Source of the DNA: Sva-07 sp963707515
GTDB lineage: Bacteria > Actinomycetota > Acidimicrobiia > Acidimicrobiales > Ilumatobacteraceae
Assembly (NCBI GenBank): GCA_963707515.1
Contig: CAVPQI010000003.1
Location: 930,001 to 994,000, forward strand
Direction of reading: 5' to 3'
DNA: 64,000 nucleotides
Shown one piece after another: positions 9,865-20,233 of this stretch (the stretch's first letter is position 1; each line of letters starts with the position of its first letter). The translations under genes were made by a program, and so were the position numbers. The notes beneath the pieces are model-generated. The model saw nothing but the letters and a program-made list of their open reading frames with translations, did no database searches and was not told where the DNA came from.

Positions 9865-10960
9865 TCAGAGCACCACGACGCGAGCGCAGCACCTCGCCGC
9901 GCTCCATCTTGTGGAACGCCTCCTCGACGTCGCCGAGCCCGATCGTCTCGGAGACGAAGCGGTCGAGGTCGAGGCGACCCTGCAGGTAGAGGTCGATCGA
10001 GCATCGGGAAGTCGCGCGACGGCAGGCAGTCGCCGTACCACGACGACTTGAGCGCGCCGCCACGGCCGAACACCTCGATGAACGGCAGCTCGAGCGTCAT
10101 CTCGGGCTGCGGCACGCCGACGAGCACGACGGTGCCGGCGAGGTCGCGGGCCTCGAACGCCTGGCTGGTACACGGCGGGGTTGCCGATCGCCTCGATGCA
10201 CACGTCGGCGCCGAATCCTCCGGTGACCGACCGGATGTACTCGACCGGATCGTCGGTCGAGGAGTTGCACGTGTGGGTGGCGCCGAAGCTCCTTCGCCCA
10301 GTCGAGCTTGCGGTCGTCGATGTCGACGGCGACGATCGTCGTCGCCCCGGCCAGTCGCGCCCCGGCGATGGCCGCGTCGCCGACGCCGCCGCATCCGAAC
10401 ACGGCGACCGACTGGCCGCGGGTGACCGCTGCCGGTGTTGATGCGCCGCGCCGATGCCGGCCATCACGCCGCACCCGAGCAGACCGGCCGCGGCGGCGGA
10501 GGCGGCCGGGTCGACCTTGGTGCACTGCCCGGCGGCGACCAGCGTCTTGTCGACGAACGCGCCGATGCCGAGCGCCGGCGACAGCTCGGTGCCGTCGGCG
10601 AGCGTCATCTTCTGGGTGGCGTTGTGGGTGTTGAAGCAGTACCACGGGCTGCGCCGCGCAGGCAGGCCCGGCACGAACCGCACACGGCCCGCCAGTTGAG
10701 GATGACGTAGTCGCCCGGGCGAGACGTCGGTGACACCGTCGCCGACGGACTCGACGATGCCCGCCGCCTCGTGGCCGAGCAGGAACGGGAAGTCGTCGTT
10801 GATCGCCGCCCTCGCGGTAGTGGAGGTCGGTGTGGCAGACCCCGCAGGCCTGATGGCGACCACTGCCTCGCCCGGACCCGGGATCGGGGACGACGATCGT
10901 CTCGATGCTGACCGGCTGGCCCTTGGCGCGAGCGACGACGCCGCGTACTTCCTGACTCAT
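9865..10960 (-). CDS. mscR: S-(hydroxymethyl)mycothiol dehydrogenase (formaldehyde dehydrogenase), frameshifted
   Basis: Zinc-dependent, NAD-linked member of the MDR superfamily that oxidises the formaldehyde-mycothiol adduct. The N-terminus (MSQEVRGVVARAKG), ACGVCHTDLHYREGGI, LLGHEAAGIVESVGDGV, ILNWRAVCGSCRAC, NATQKMTLADGTELSPALG, GLLGCGVMAGIGAA and the C-terminal SSWYGDCLPSRDFP...FHKMERGEVLRS follow the mycobacterial enzyme closely. Catalytic and structural zinc cysteines are present. About eight frame changes are seen, with homology continuous. Implies that the cell makes mycothiol. Confidence 0.87.
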
Positions 10961-11028
10961 GGCAGCGACGGTATCGCCCCGACCGGTGTGCAGGGAACCG
11001 GGTGGGGGTCTCGCGACGTCGAACGTCC

Positions 11029-11898
11029 GTGACCCTCCTCCGACGTCCCCCCATGTTCATGTCCACGCTGCTCGCCGTCGGCCTCGCGGCCGGCCTCGTC
11101 GCCTGTGGAAGCGACAGCACGGGGGTGGCCGACCCCGACGAGACGAGCCCTCCGCCGGCGGAGGGCTACACCCATCCGACGGGAGCCGAGGAGGTGGTCT
11201 TCGAGTACGCCGAGGTGGGCGGCTTCGTGCCGGTCGAGCTGGCGTTCCAGCAGACGCCGTCGCTGCTCGTGTCGGGTGACGGTCGGGCGTTCACGCCGGG
11301 CGCCCAGATCGCCATCTTCCCGGCGCCGCTGCTCCCTGCCGTGCAGGTGCAGACGATCACCGAGGAGGGCATCCAGCAGCTGCTCGCCGCCGCTGACGAG
11401 GCGGGCCTGCTCGCCGAGGTCGACTACGAGGAGCCAATGCAGGTGGCCGACGTGACGACTGCTCGGGTGACGATCACGGTCGACGGCACGACCTACGTCC
11501 ACGAGGCGTATGCCCTCGGCTTCGAGCCGACCGAAGGTGACGTGTCCCCGCAGCGGCAGGCGCTGGCCGGCTTCATCGCCCAGCTCGGCGACCTCGCCAC
11601 GCTGGTCGGTGCCGACCAGCTCGGTGAGACGTCGCTGTTCGAACCGGCCTCGTACGGCATCCAGGCGATGCCGATCGACGACCTCACGGCGTACGGCGAC
11701 GGCGAGATCGGGCCGACGGTCGTCGAATGGCCCGCGGAGGCCGGCGTGACCCTGGCCGATGCCGTCGCCTGCACCGTGGTCGACGCCGAGGCGGTCCAGG
11801 CGACGTTCGCCGAGGCCAACCAGCTGACGTTCTTCGACGACGGCGGCACGACCTACCAGGTGCTGGTCAAGCCGATCCTGCCCGGCACCGAGTGCTGA
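11029..11898 (+). CDS. Secreted lipoprotein of unknown function
   Basis: About 289 residues. The GTG at 11029 gives a positively charged n-region (VTLLRRPP), a hydrophobic core and a lipobox LVAC, so the mature protein should start at the Cys and be membrane anchored. The mature part is acidic, with repeated beta-rich segments and no motif I recognise. ATG 11053 is an alternative start but loses the arginines. It diverges from mscR and converges with nucS across a hairpin. Confidence 0.7.
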   Translation: MTLLRRPPMFMSTLLAVGLAAGLVACGSDSTGVADPDETSPPPAEGYTHPTGAEEVVFEYAEVGGFVPVELAFQQTPSLLVSGDGRAFTPGAQIAIFPAPLLPAVQVQTITEEGIQQLLAAADEAGLLAEVDYEEPMQVADVTTARVTITVDGTTYVHEAYALGFEPTEGDVSPQRQALAGFIAQLGDLATLVGADQLGETSLFEPASYGIQAMPIDDLTAYGDGEIGPTVVEWPAEAGVTLADAVACTVVDAEAVQATFAEANQLTFFDDGGTTYQVLVKPILPGTEC

Positions 11899-11921
11899 CC
11901 ATCGAGCGCAACCAACGGTAA

Positions 11922-11952
11922 CGAACGTTCGGGGACGGGTCCCGAACGTTCG
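11922..11952. terminator. Bidirectional hairpin terminator between the lipoprotein gene and nucS
   Basis: Perfect 12-bp stem (cgaacgttcggg / cccgaacgttcg) with a 7-nt loop (gacgggt), centred between two convergent stops. The core GGGGAC..GTCCC resembles the hairpins at 15991 and 22483. Confidence 0.75.
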
Positions 11953-11956
11953 ATAC

Positions 11957-12617
11957 TCAGAACAGGCGCAACTCGTCGGGGCGCATGCCGCGCAGCTCGT
12001 CGTAGTCGACCTCGACCCACTCGGAACCCACGCGCCTCGGCCAACACCCGCGCCTGCGGCTTGACGACCTGGGCGACGAACACGCCGCGCACCTCGCCGA
12101 GCGAGGAGTCGAGACGGAGCCGCTCGATGTAGCGGGCCAGCTGCTCGACACCGTCGATGTCGCCGCGGCGCTTGACCTCGACGGCGACGACCGTGTTGTC
12201 GCCATCGCGACAGACGAGGTCGATCGGCCCGATCGCCGTCGGATACTCGCGACGGACGAGCGTCATGCCCACCTCGATGGCGTGAGGGCTGGCGGCCAAC
12301 AGCTCCTGCAGGTGCGCTTCGACGCCGTCCTTCTGCAGGCCCGGGTCCTCGCCGAGCTCCGCCGAGACGTCGCTGAGCACCTCGTGCAGCGTGATCGTCA
12401 GCATCTCCTGCTTGGGGTTGGTGACGATCCAGCGCTCACCTTGATCGACGAGCGTGTTCGGTGCGTTCATCCAGTTGAGCGGCTTGTAGGCGCCGCCGTC
12501 GGCGTGGATCGCCACGCACCCGTCGGCTTTGACCATGATCAGCCTGGTCGCTTCGGGTAGATGGGCGTCGAGGCGGCCGGAGTAGTCGACCGAGCAGCGG
12601 GCGATGACGAGACGCAC
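11957..12617 (-). CDS. nucS: Mismatch-specific endonuclease NucS/EndoMS
   Basis: About 220 residues, GTG start. NucS replaces MutS/MutL mismatch repair in most actinobacteria, cutting both strands at G/T, G/G and T/T mismatches. N-terminal MRLVIARCSVDYSGRL, YKPLNWMNAPN, and the RecB-like nuclease core GPIDLVCRDGDNTVVAVEVKRRGDIDGVEQL with its D-E-K residues are present. One frame change near 12030 separates the last ~24 residues (EWVEVDYDELRGMRPDELRLF), which match the family end. Confidence 0.92.
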
Positions 12618-12628
12618 GACCGGCGAAC

Positions 12629-14320
12629 CTAGCTGCGGTGCCGGGGACGTGAGGCTTCGACGTGCTCGCGCATCCGCTTCTGGATCAGCTCACGGCGCTG
12701 TTGCAGCTCGCGGTAGGAGATCGACTCGACCGTCGGATCGAGGCCCATCGACGCCCGGACGCCGTCCATGTCGATCTCGACCGTCGACGGATCGAACCCG
12801 AGCTCGCGCCCGAGTCGCTCGCCGTGCTTCTCGGCGAAGGTCATCGAGATGGCGGTGATCTCGGCGAGGAGGTCGAGGTCGGGCGCCAAGCGGGCGATGG
12901 CGCCGTCGATGAAGACCATGTTCTTGACGTACAGCATCAGCTCCTTGGGGAGCTTGGCGCCGTAGCCGAGCAGCGCCTTGACGACCCGTTGGACCTCGTT
13001 GACGATCTCCTCGCCGGACAGCGTCATCGGATCGATCACCGGCTCGTCGAGGCGGAGGTCGGTGATCACGGCGTCGAGATCGGTGTCCGGTGGGAGGGCA
13101 CCGAGGTCGCGCAGTGCGGCGAGCTGGCCGCGCAGGTCGTTGGTGGTGGCTCCGATCATCAGCCGCAAGAAGGCGGTGCGTCGGGTCCCGCTGAGCCGGC
13201 CGACGATGCCGTGGTCGAGCAGCGCGGTGCGACCGTCGGCGAGCACGAACAGGTTGCCGCCATGGAGGTCGCCGTGGAAGATCCCCTCGATGATCGCCCC
13301 TTCCATGAAGGCGACCATGGCGGTGCGCACGACGTCCTCGGTGTCGATGCCGGCGTCTCGCATCCCGGCGACGTCGTCGAAGTTGAAGCCGTCGACGCGC
13401 TCCATCACGAGCACCCGCCGTGTGACCAAGGTGGGATGGGGGCGGGGGACCACGTAACGCCGCTGGCCCAGGTCGTGCAGCATCGTCGCGATGTCCAACA
13501 TGTTCGCCGCTTCCATGCGGAAGTCGAGCTCTTCGATGATCGTCTCGGCGAACAGCTCGACGAGCGCCGGCGGGTTGGCCAGCGCGGCGACGGGGATGCG
13601 CCCGACGAGGTGCGGCGCCAGCCACGCCATCACCCGCAGGTCCTTGCGGACCAGTGTCGACACCGTCGTGCGCTGCACCTTGACGACGACCCGTTCGCCG
13701 GTGCGCAGCGTGGCGCCGTGCACCTGAGCGATCGAAGCTGCCGCCAGCGGCGTGCGGTCGAACGATGAGAACACGTCGTCGAGACGGGCGCCGAGGTCCT
13801 GCTCGACGGTGAGGCGGACGACGTCGAACGGCTCCGGCGACACCTGGTCGCGGCACTTCTTGAACTCGTCGACGAGCTCGGGCGGGAAGAGACCTTCACC
13901 CGACGAGATGATCTGTCCGAGCTTGATGTACGTCGGCCCGAGCGACTCGGCGGCGTGACGCAGCCGGCGCGACACGTCGGCGCGGCTCTCCTCGGGCGTG
14001 GCGAAGCCGCCCCGGCGCTTGGTGACGAGCCACGGTCCGACGGCACCGAGGAGGCGGCCGGCGACGGTGACGACGCGGGCGCCCGGCGGCACCTTCGACG
14101 GCGTGGTCAGGCCGGGGACCTCGCGCTGCGCTCGACGCCGCAACGTCGTCGCCATCGACGACCAGGCGATCGCCTCACGATCGAGGCGCCACGGCCCGGG
14201 TTCGGTGAACGAGCCCCAGTCCGTGTCCGGGGCGACGTCGTTCGCATCGTCAACAGGACCGTCAACGGGACCCGGGTCGGGCATCGGCATCGCTGCCCAT
14301 GATGCCGGATTCCGGGGCAC
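12629..14320 (-). CDS. ABC1/AarF/UbiB family atypical protein kinase
   Basis: 563 residues. The ABC1 domain spans about 100-400: the KLGQIISSGEGLFPPE motif (KxGQ), the Ala-rich loop AAASIAQVHGA that replaces a normal P-loop, VVKVQR with the conserved Lys, FHGDLHGGNLFV (catalytic Asp) and ALLDHGIVG. These proteins are tied to quinone or prenyl-lipid metabolism; the exact role here is unknown. A second ATG ten codons in (14290) is equally possible. Divergent from the VOC gene. Confidence 0.85.
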   Translation of the reverse strand: MPRNPASWAAMPMPDPGPVDGPVDDANDVAPDTDWGSFTEPGPWRLDREAIAWSSMATTLRRRAQREVPGLTTPSKVPPGARVVTVAGRLLGAVGPWLVTKRRGGFATPEESRADVSRRLRHAAESLGPTYIKLGQIISSGEGLFPPELVDEFKKCRDQVSPEPFDVVRLTVEQDLGARLDDVFSSFDRTPLAAASIAQVHGATLRTGERVVVKVQRTTVSTLVRKDLRVMAWLAPHLVGRIPVAALANPPALVELFAETIIEELDFRMEAANMLDIATMLHDLGQRRYVVPRPHPTLVTRRVLVMERVDGFNFDDVAGMRDAGIDTEDVVRTAMVAFMEGAIIEGIFHGDLHGGNLFVLADGRTALLDHGIVGRLSGTRRTAFLRLMIGATTNDLRGQLAALRDLGALPPDTDLDAVITDLRLDEPVIDPMTLSGEEIVNEVQRVVKALLGYGAKLPKELMLYVKNMVFIDGAIARLAPDLDLLAEITAISMTFAEKHGERLGRELGFDPSTVEIDMDGVRASMGLDPTVESISYRELQQRRELIQKRMREHVEASRPRHRS

Positions 14321-14346
14321 TCGGCGCGATGAGGCAGGATCGGATC

Positions 14347-14811
14347 ATGACTGATCGTCCGTTTCGCGTGCTCGGGCTCCAGCAGATCGCCATCGGCGGT
14401 CTCGACAAGGCGGCGTTGACCGGGTTGTGGACCGGCCTGCTCGGTGTCGCCAAGGTCGGTGACTACGTCAGCGAGTCGGAGAACGTCGACGAGGACATCT
14501 TGCGCCTCGGCGACGGACCACATGCGGTCGAGATCGACCTCATGCAACCGCTCGACGCCGAACGCTCCCCGAAGGTGCACGTGCCGACGCTCAACCACGT
14601 CGGGCTGTGGATCGACGACCTGCCGGCGTGTGTCGACTGGTTGACCGCGCAGGGGATGCGCTTCACGCCAGGCGGCATCCGCAAGGGTGCTGCGGGCCAC
14701 GACGTGTGTTTCCTCCACCCGAAGGGCAACGACGAGACGCCACGCAGCGGTGAGGGCGTGCTGATCGAGCTGATCCAGGCCCCGCCGGACGTGATCGAGG
14801 CGTTGGGTTGA
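14347..14811 (+). CDS. VOC/glyoxalase-fold protein
   Basis: 154 residues. Two beta-alpha-beta-beta-beta modules, with LQQIAIGGLDKAALTGLWTGLLGV near residue 12 and LNHVGLWIDDLPACVDWL near 81, ending ELIQAPPDVIEAL as in methylmalonyl-CoA-epimerase-like and glyoxalase I-like proteins. Metal ligands are not fully assignable. Its stop overlaps the next start (TGATG), so it is translationally coupled to the CoA-transferase. A role in acyl-CoA metabolism is an inference from that coupling. Confidence 0.75.
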   Translation: MTDRPFRVLGLQQIAIGGLDKAALTGLWTGLLGVAKVGDYVSESENVDEDILRLGDGPHAVEIDLMQPLDAERSPKVHVPTLNHVGLWIDDLPACVDWLTAQGMRFTPGGIRKGAAGHDVCFLHPKGNDETPRSGEGVLIELIQAPPDVIEALG

Positions 14812-15992
14812 TGGCTGCCGAGGGGGCAGGTCCGGCGGCGGGCCCACTGGCCGGGATCCGAGTCGTCGAGCTGGCGGTGTGGGTCGCCGGGCCGTCGGCG
14901 GCGGGGATCATGGCCGACTGGGGCGCCGACGTCGTCAAGGTCGAATCGGCGGCGGGGGATCCGCAACGGGCGGTGTTCGGATCGGTCGGGCTCGACGGGT
15001 CGATGCCGGTGCCGCCGTTCGAGGTCGACAACCGCGGCAAGCGTTCCGTCGTCCTCGACCTGCGCGACGAGGAGGGCCGTGGCGTCATCGAACGGCTGCT
15101 CGGCGATGCCGACGTGTTCGTCACCAACATGCGCCCGGCGGCGCTGGAGCGACTCGGCCTCGACCACGCCGCGGTCTGCGCCCGCCACCCGCATCTCGTG
15201 TACGGGGCGATCACGGGCTACGGGCTCGAGGGACCCGACCGTGACCGTGCCGGGTACGACATCGGCGCCTACTGGGCGCGCTCCGGGCTCGCCCACACGA
15301 TGGTCCCGCCGGGTGAGATGCCACCGACGTCGCGCTCGGGGATGGGCGACCACCAGACCGGGATGACGCTCGCTGCCGGGGTGATGGCCAAGCTCGTCGA
15401 GCGGTCGCGGACCGGTGTCGGCGGCCTCGTCAGCACGAGCCTGTTGCGCACCGGCATGTACACGATCGCCTGGGACCTCGGCATCCAGCTGCGCTTCGAC
15501 CGTCGCGCCTCGACCCGCGGTCGTGCCGACGCCCAGACGCCCCTGAGCAACAGCTACCGGGCGAGCGACGGCCGCATCTTCTGGTTGATCTGCCTGGAGG
15601 CCGACCGTCACTGGCCGAAGCTGTTGGCGGCGATCGAGCGGCCCGACCTCGGTGACGACCCGCGTTACGCCGATGCGGCGGCGCAGTACGCCCACTGCGA
15701 GGAGCTGATCGCCGACCTCGACGCCGTGTTCGCCACCCGTCCGCTCGACGACTGGGCCGCCCGCTTCGACGAGCACGACGTGTGGTGGTCGCCGGTGCAG
15801 ACGTTGACCGAGGTGATCGCCGACCCGCAGGCGCAGCCCGGCTTCGTCGAGATGATGCCCCGCGATGGCGAGGAGCCGTACCGCGCCGTCGCCACGCCGG
15901 TCGACTTCGGCGGCTACGAGATCCGCCCCGGTGTCGTGCCCCGCCTCGGCGAGCACACCGTGGAGGTCCTCGGCGAGATCCTCGGCGAATAA
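14811..15992 (+). CDS. CaiB/BaiF family III CoA-transferase
   Basis: 393 residues. Family III CoA-transferases move CoA between carboxylic acids. The N-terminal GIRVVELAVWVAGPSAAGIMADWGADVVKVE motif, DNRGKRSVVLDLR and the late WSPVQTLTEVIADPQAQ...TPVDFGG are characteristic. The catalytic Asp would be in NSYRASDGR or nearby VYGAITGYG regions; I cannot assign it without an alignment. Converges with an enoyl-CoA hydratase, and the TAA forms the foot of a shared hairpin. Confidence 0.85.
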   Translation: MAAEGAGPAAGPLAGIRVVELAVWVAGPSAAGIMADWGADVVKVESAAGDPQRAVFGSVGLDGSMPVPPFEVDNRGKRSVVLDLRDEEGRGVIERLLGDADVFVTNMRPAALERLGLDHAAVCARHPHLVYGAITGYGLEGPDRDRAGYDIGAYWARSGLAHTMVPPGEMPPTSRSGMGDHQTGMTLAAGVMAKLVERSRTGVGGLVSTSLLRTGMYTIAWDLGIQLRFDRRASTRGRADAQTPLSNSYRASDGRIFWLICLEADRHWPKLLAAIERPDLGDDPRYADAAAQYAHCEELIADLDAVFATRPLDDWAARFDEHDVWWSPVQTLTEVIADPQAQPGFVEMMPRDGEEPYRAVATPVDFGGYEIRPGVVPRLGEHTVEVLGEILGE

Positions 15993-16025
15993 GCAACGGT
16001 TGGGGACAGACCCCAACCGTTGCTT
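15991..16025. terminator. Stop-to-stop bidirectional terminator
   Basis: Perfect 15-bp stem (aagcaacggttgggg / ccccaaccgttgctt) with loop acaga. It starts inside the TAA of the CoA-transferase and ends inside the TAA (tta) of the minus-strand hydratase, so the hairpin fills the entire intergenic space. Confidence 0.85.
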
Positions 16026-16857
16026 ACTCGAACTGCGGCGGGCGCTTCTCGGTCAGCGCGGCGACGCCTTCGCGGTACTCGGCGGTCGCCATCGCCTCGT
16101 CGAGCAGGCGCAGCGAATCGGCCACCGACGCTGCCGGATCGTGACGCAACAGGTCGGCGGCGATCTGACGCTTGGTGGTCGTGACCGCGTTGGGGCCGAC
16201 CGTCGTGGCCAACAGCCGTGCGTACGCGTGGGCCGCTCCGAGCGCGGCCGCGCCGTCCGGTTCGACGCCGTTCCACAGCCCCCAGTCGGCCGTCTCGGCG
16301 CCGGTCACGACCCGGCCGGACAACAGCAGGTCGTTGGCTCGGGTGACGCCGACGAGCCGCGGCAGCATCCAGCTCGCCCCGTACTCGGCGGGCAGGCCGA
16401 GCTTCGGCGCCGCCGTGGTCAGCTTGGCGGTGGCGGCGACGAAGCGGAGGTCGCAGAACAGCACCAGCGACAGCCCCACGCCGGCGCAGGCACCGTTGAC
16501 GGCGGCGATGATCGGCAACCGGTAACCGAGCTGCCAGGCGAGGTCGGCGTCGAGCCGGTCGCCGCCGCCCGGCAGTGCGATGTCCGCCGCGAGGCCGCTG
16601 TCGTACCCGCCACGCTCGGCGTGTCCGGACAGGGCGGTGGCGTCGCCGCCGACGCAGAACGCCGGCGGCGTGCCGGTGACGACGACGGCGCGCACGTCGG
16701 AGCGCTGTTCGAGCTCGGCCATCACCGCGCGGTACTCGCCCGACATCGTGCCGGTCCAGGCGTTGTGGCGGTGCGGGCGGTGGAGCCACACGGTGGCGAC
16801 ACGGTCGTCGACCTCCCAGCGGATCGCCGACAGCTCGCCGCCGACCGCACCGCTCAT
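16024..16857 (-). CDS. Enoyl-CoA hydratase/isomerase family protein
   Basis: 277 residues, crotonase fold. RVATVWLHRPHRHNAWTGTM near residue 19, CVGGDATALSG near 68 (oxyanion-hole Gly), and ACAGVGLSLVLFCDLRFVA near 118, a good match to the signature. The position of the usual second catalytic Glu (LPAEYGASWMLPRLVG) is retained. Start ATG 16857 lies just after cysQ (7 bp). Substrate is unknown. Confidence 0.85.
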   Translation of the reverse strand: MSGAVGGELSAIRWEVDDRVATVWLHRPHRHNAWTGTMSGEYRAVMAELEQRSDVRAVVVTGTPPAFCVGGDATALSGHAERGGYDSGLAADIALPGGGDRLDADLAWQLGYRLPIIAAVNGACAGVGLSLVLFCDLRFVAATAKLTTAAPKLGLPAEYGASWMLPRLVGVTRANDLLLSGRVVTGAETADWGLWNGVEPDGAAALGAAHAYARLLATTVGPNAVTTTKRQIAADLLRHDPAASVADSLRLLDEAMATAEYREGVAALTEKRPPQFE

Positions 16858-16864
16858 CTCGGCG

Positions 16865-17607
16865 TCAGCCCCACAACGCCTCCAGCACGCCGGTGGCCAG
16901 CTCGGAGCGGCAGACGATGAAGTCGGGCAGCCACGGGTCGCGGTCGTTGTAGACGAGCGGGCTGCCGTCGAGGCGGCTGGCGTGCAGGCCGGCGGCGAGT
17001 GCGACGCCGGCCGGCGCCGCCGAGTCCCACTGGTACATGCCGCCGTCGTGGACGTAGATGTCCGCCTCGCCGAGGAGGATCGACATCGCCTTGGCACCGG
17101 CCGAGCCGAGCCGCACGGCGTCGCAGTTCAGCCCCTCGGCGACGAGCACCGCGGCGTACGGGGCGCGCGACCGCGAGGTGACGAGCCGCGGCCGCTCCCG
17201 GGTGTACGGCGGCACGACGGGCGGGTCTTCGGTCGAGAAGACCGCCCCGATGGCGGGCAGGCTGACGGCGGCGGCGGCGAAGTGGTCGCGGTCCCACAGG
17301 GCGACGTGGACGGCCCAGTCCGTCCGGCCGGCTTCGCCGAACTCGCGGGTGCCGTCGAGTGGGTCGATGATCCACACACGATCGGCGTCGAACCGTCGTG
17401 GGTCCTCGCGCCCCTCCTCCGAGAGCACCGCGTCGTCGGGACGGTGGGCGGTCAGCTCGCCGGCGAGGAACCGCTGGGCGATGGCGTCGCCGGCATCCTT
17501 GACGTCCCACACGGCGGCGCCTTCGGCGAACAGCTTCTCGCGCACCTCGACCAGCAGCTGCCCGGCCTGCACCGCCAACCGTGTGGCCAGCTGCGCGTCG
17601 GACTCGG

Positions 17608-17611
<4 letters not shown>
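16865..17611 (-). CDS. cysQ: 3'(2'),5'-bisphosphate nucleotidase, CysQ/inositol monophosphatase family
   Basis: 248 residues. Metal-dependent phosphatase acting on PAP/PAPS. Motifs: LSEEGRED near residue 65, WIIDPLDGTREF near 81 and the C-terminal MYQWDSAAPAGVALAAG near 190. The start ATG overlaps the ettA stop by 4 nt (ATGA), so the pair is coupled. An inositol monophosphatase is the alternative reading. Confidence 0.85.
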
Positions 17612-19281
<1,670 letters not shown>

Positions 19282-19384
19282 GGTCCGGTCGAGGCTACTG
19301 GCGGACGTCGACAGCGTCGCCGACGAGGGCGGGTACGGTCGCAGGGCATGGAGCTGGCGAGCGCGTTGCTGCGATGATGGCGCC

Positions 19385-19591
19385 ATGATCGTCCGCCGTC
19401 AGCTCGCCGCCGCGGTCGTGCTCGTCGTCGTCGCCGTCGCCGGGTGCAGCGACGACGGCGACGAGGCGCCCGAACCCAGCGCGCCCGCCACGGATGTCGA
19501 GGCACCGCCGCTGGAGCGCATCGACGGTCCGGCGAGCGTCGACCCGTCCTCCGACCCGTTGGCGACGATCGCGCCGACCACCGCCGGATAG
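19385..19591 (+). CDS. Small lipoprotein
   Basis: 68 residues. N-terminus MIVRRQL, hydrophobic stretch AAAVVLVVVAVAG and a lipobox Cys at about residue 21, then an acidic, Pro-rich tail with no fold. It lies directly upstream of tdk (14 bp). Function unknown. Confidence 0.6.
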   Translation: MIVRRQLAAAVVLVVVAVAGCSDDGDEAPEPSAPATDVEAPPLERIDGPASVDPSSDPLATIAPTTAG

Positions 19592-19605
19592 GGTCCTCCG
19601 TCGGC

Positions 19606-20205
19606 ATGGCCTCACTGCGGTTCAGCTTCGGCACGATGGGCTCCGGGAAGAGCACCGTCGCACTCCAGATCCATCACAACCTGGCCAGTCGGCAGCTGTT
19701 CGGTCTGCTGCTCACGACGCTCGACCGTGAGGGCCGGCAGGTCACCAGCCGACTCGGGGTGGCGGCGCCGGCGATCGATGTCGCCCCCGACCTCGACCTC
19801 CATGCCCTCGCCGTGCGCTACTGGCCGATTCACTACATCGTCTGTGACGAGGTGCAGTTCTACACCGGGGCGCAATGTGATCAGCTCGCTCGCGTCGTCG
19901 ACGAGCTCGATGTCGACGTCTACGCCTTCGGGCTGCTGACCGACTTCCGTGGGGAACTCTTCGACGGCACCCGGCGGATGATCGAGATCGCCGACGAGCA
20001 CATCCCCTTGCAGGTCGAGTCACGTTGCTGGTGCGGTGCCCGAGCGACGCACAACGCCCGCGTCGTCAACGGCGACGTGGTCTACGAAGGTGACACCGTC
20101 GTCGTCGGCGACACGAACGTGCCGGGCGATCCGCTGTTCGGCGACAGCATCCGCTACGAGCTGCTGTGCCGGTCGCACTTCCGCGCCGGCGAGCTCGGCG
20201 GCTGA
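19606..20205 (+). CDS. tdk: Thymidine kinase
   Basis: 199 residues. Salvages thymidine to dTMP. P-loop GTMGSGKST at residues 9-17, Walker B-like VCDEVQF near 83, TDFRGELFDG near 110, and the C-terminal zinc-binding cysteines (CWCG near 142 and LLCRSHF near 186). Length is normal for type II TK. Confidence 0.95.
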   Translation: MASLRFSFGTMGSGKSTVALQIHHNLASRQLFGLLLTTLDREGRQVTSRLGVAAPAIDVAPDLDLHALAVRYWPIHYIVCDEVQFYTGAQCDQLARVVDELDVDVYAFGLLTDFRGELFDGTRRMIEIADEHIPLQVESRCWCGARATHNARVVNGDVVYEGDTVVVGDTNVPGDPLFGDSIRYELLCRSHFRAGELGG

Positions 20206-20233
20206 CCGGTTCGGCTGCCGCGATTCGGCGGCG

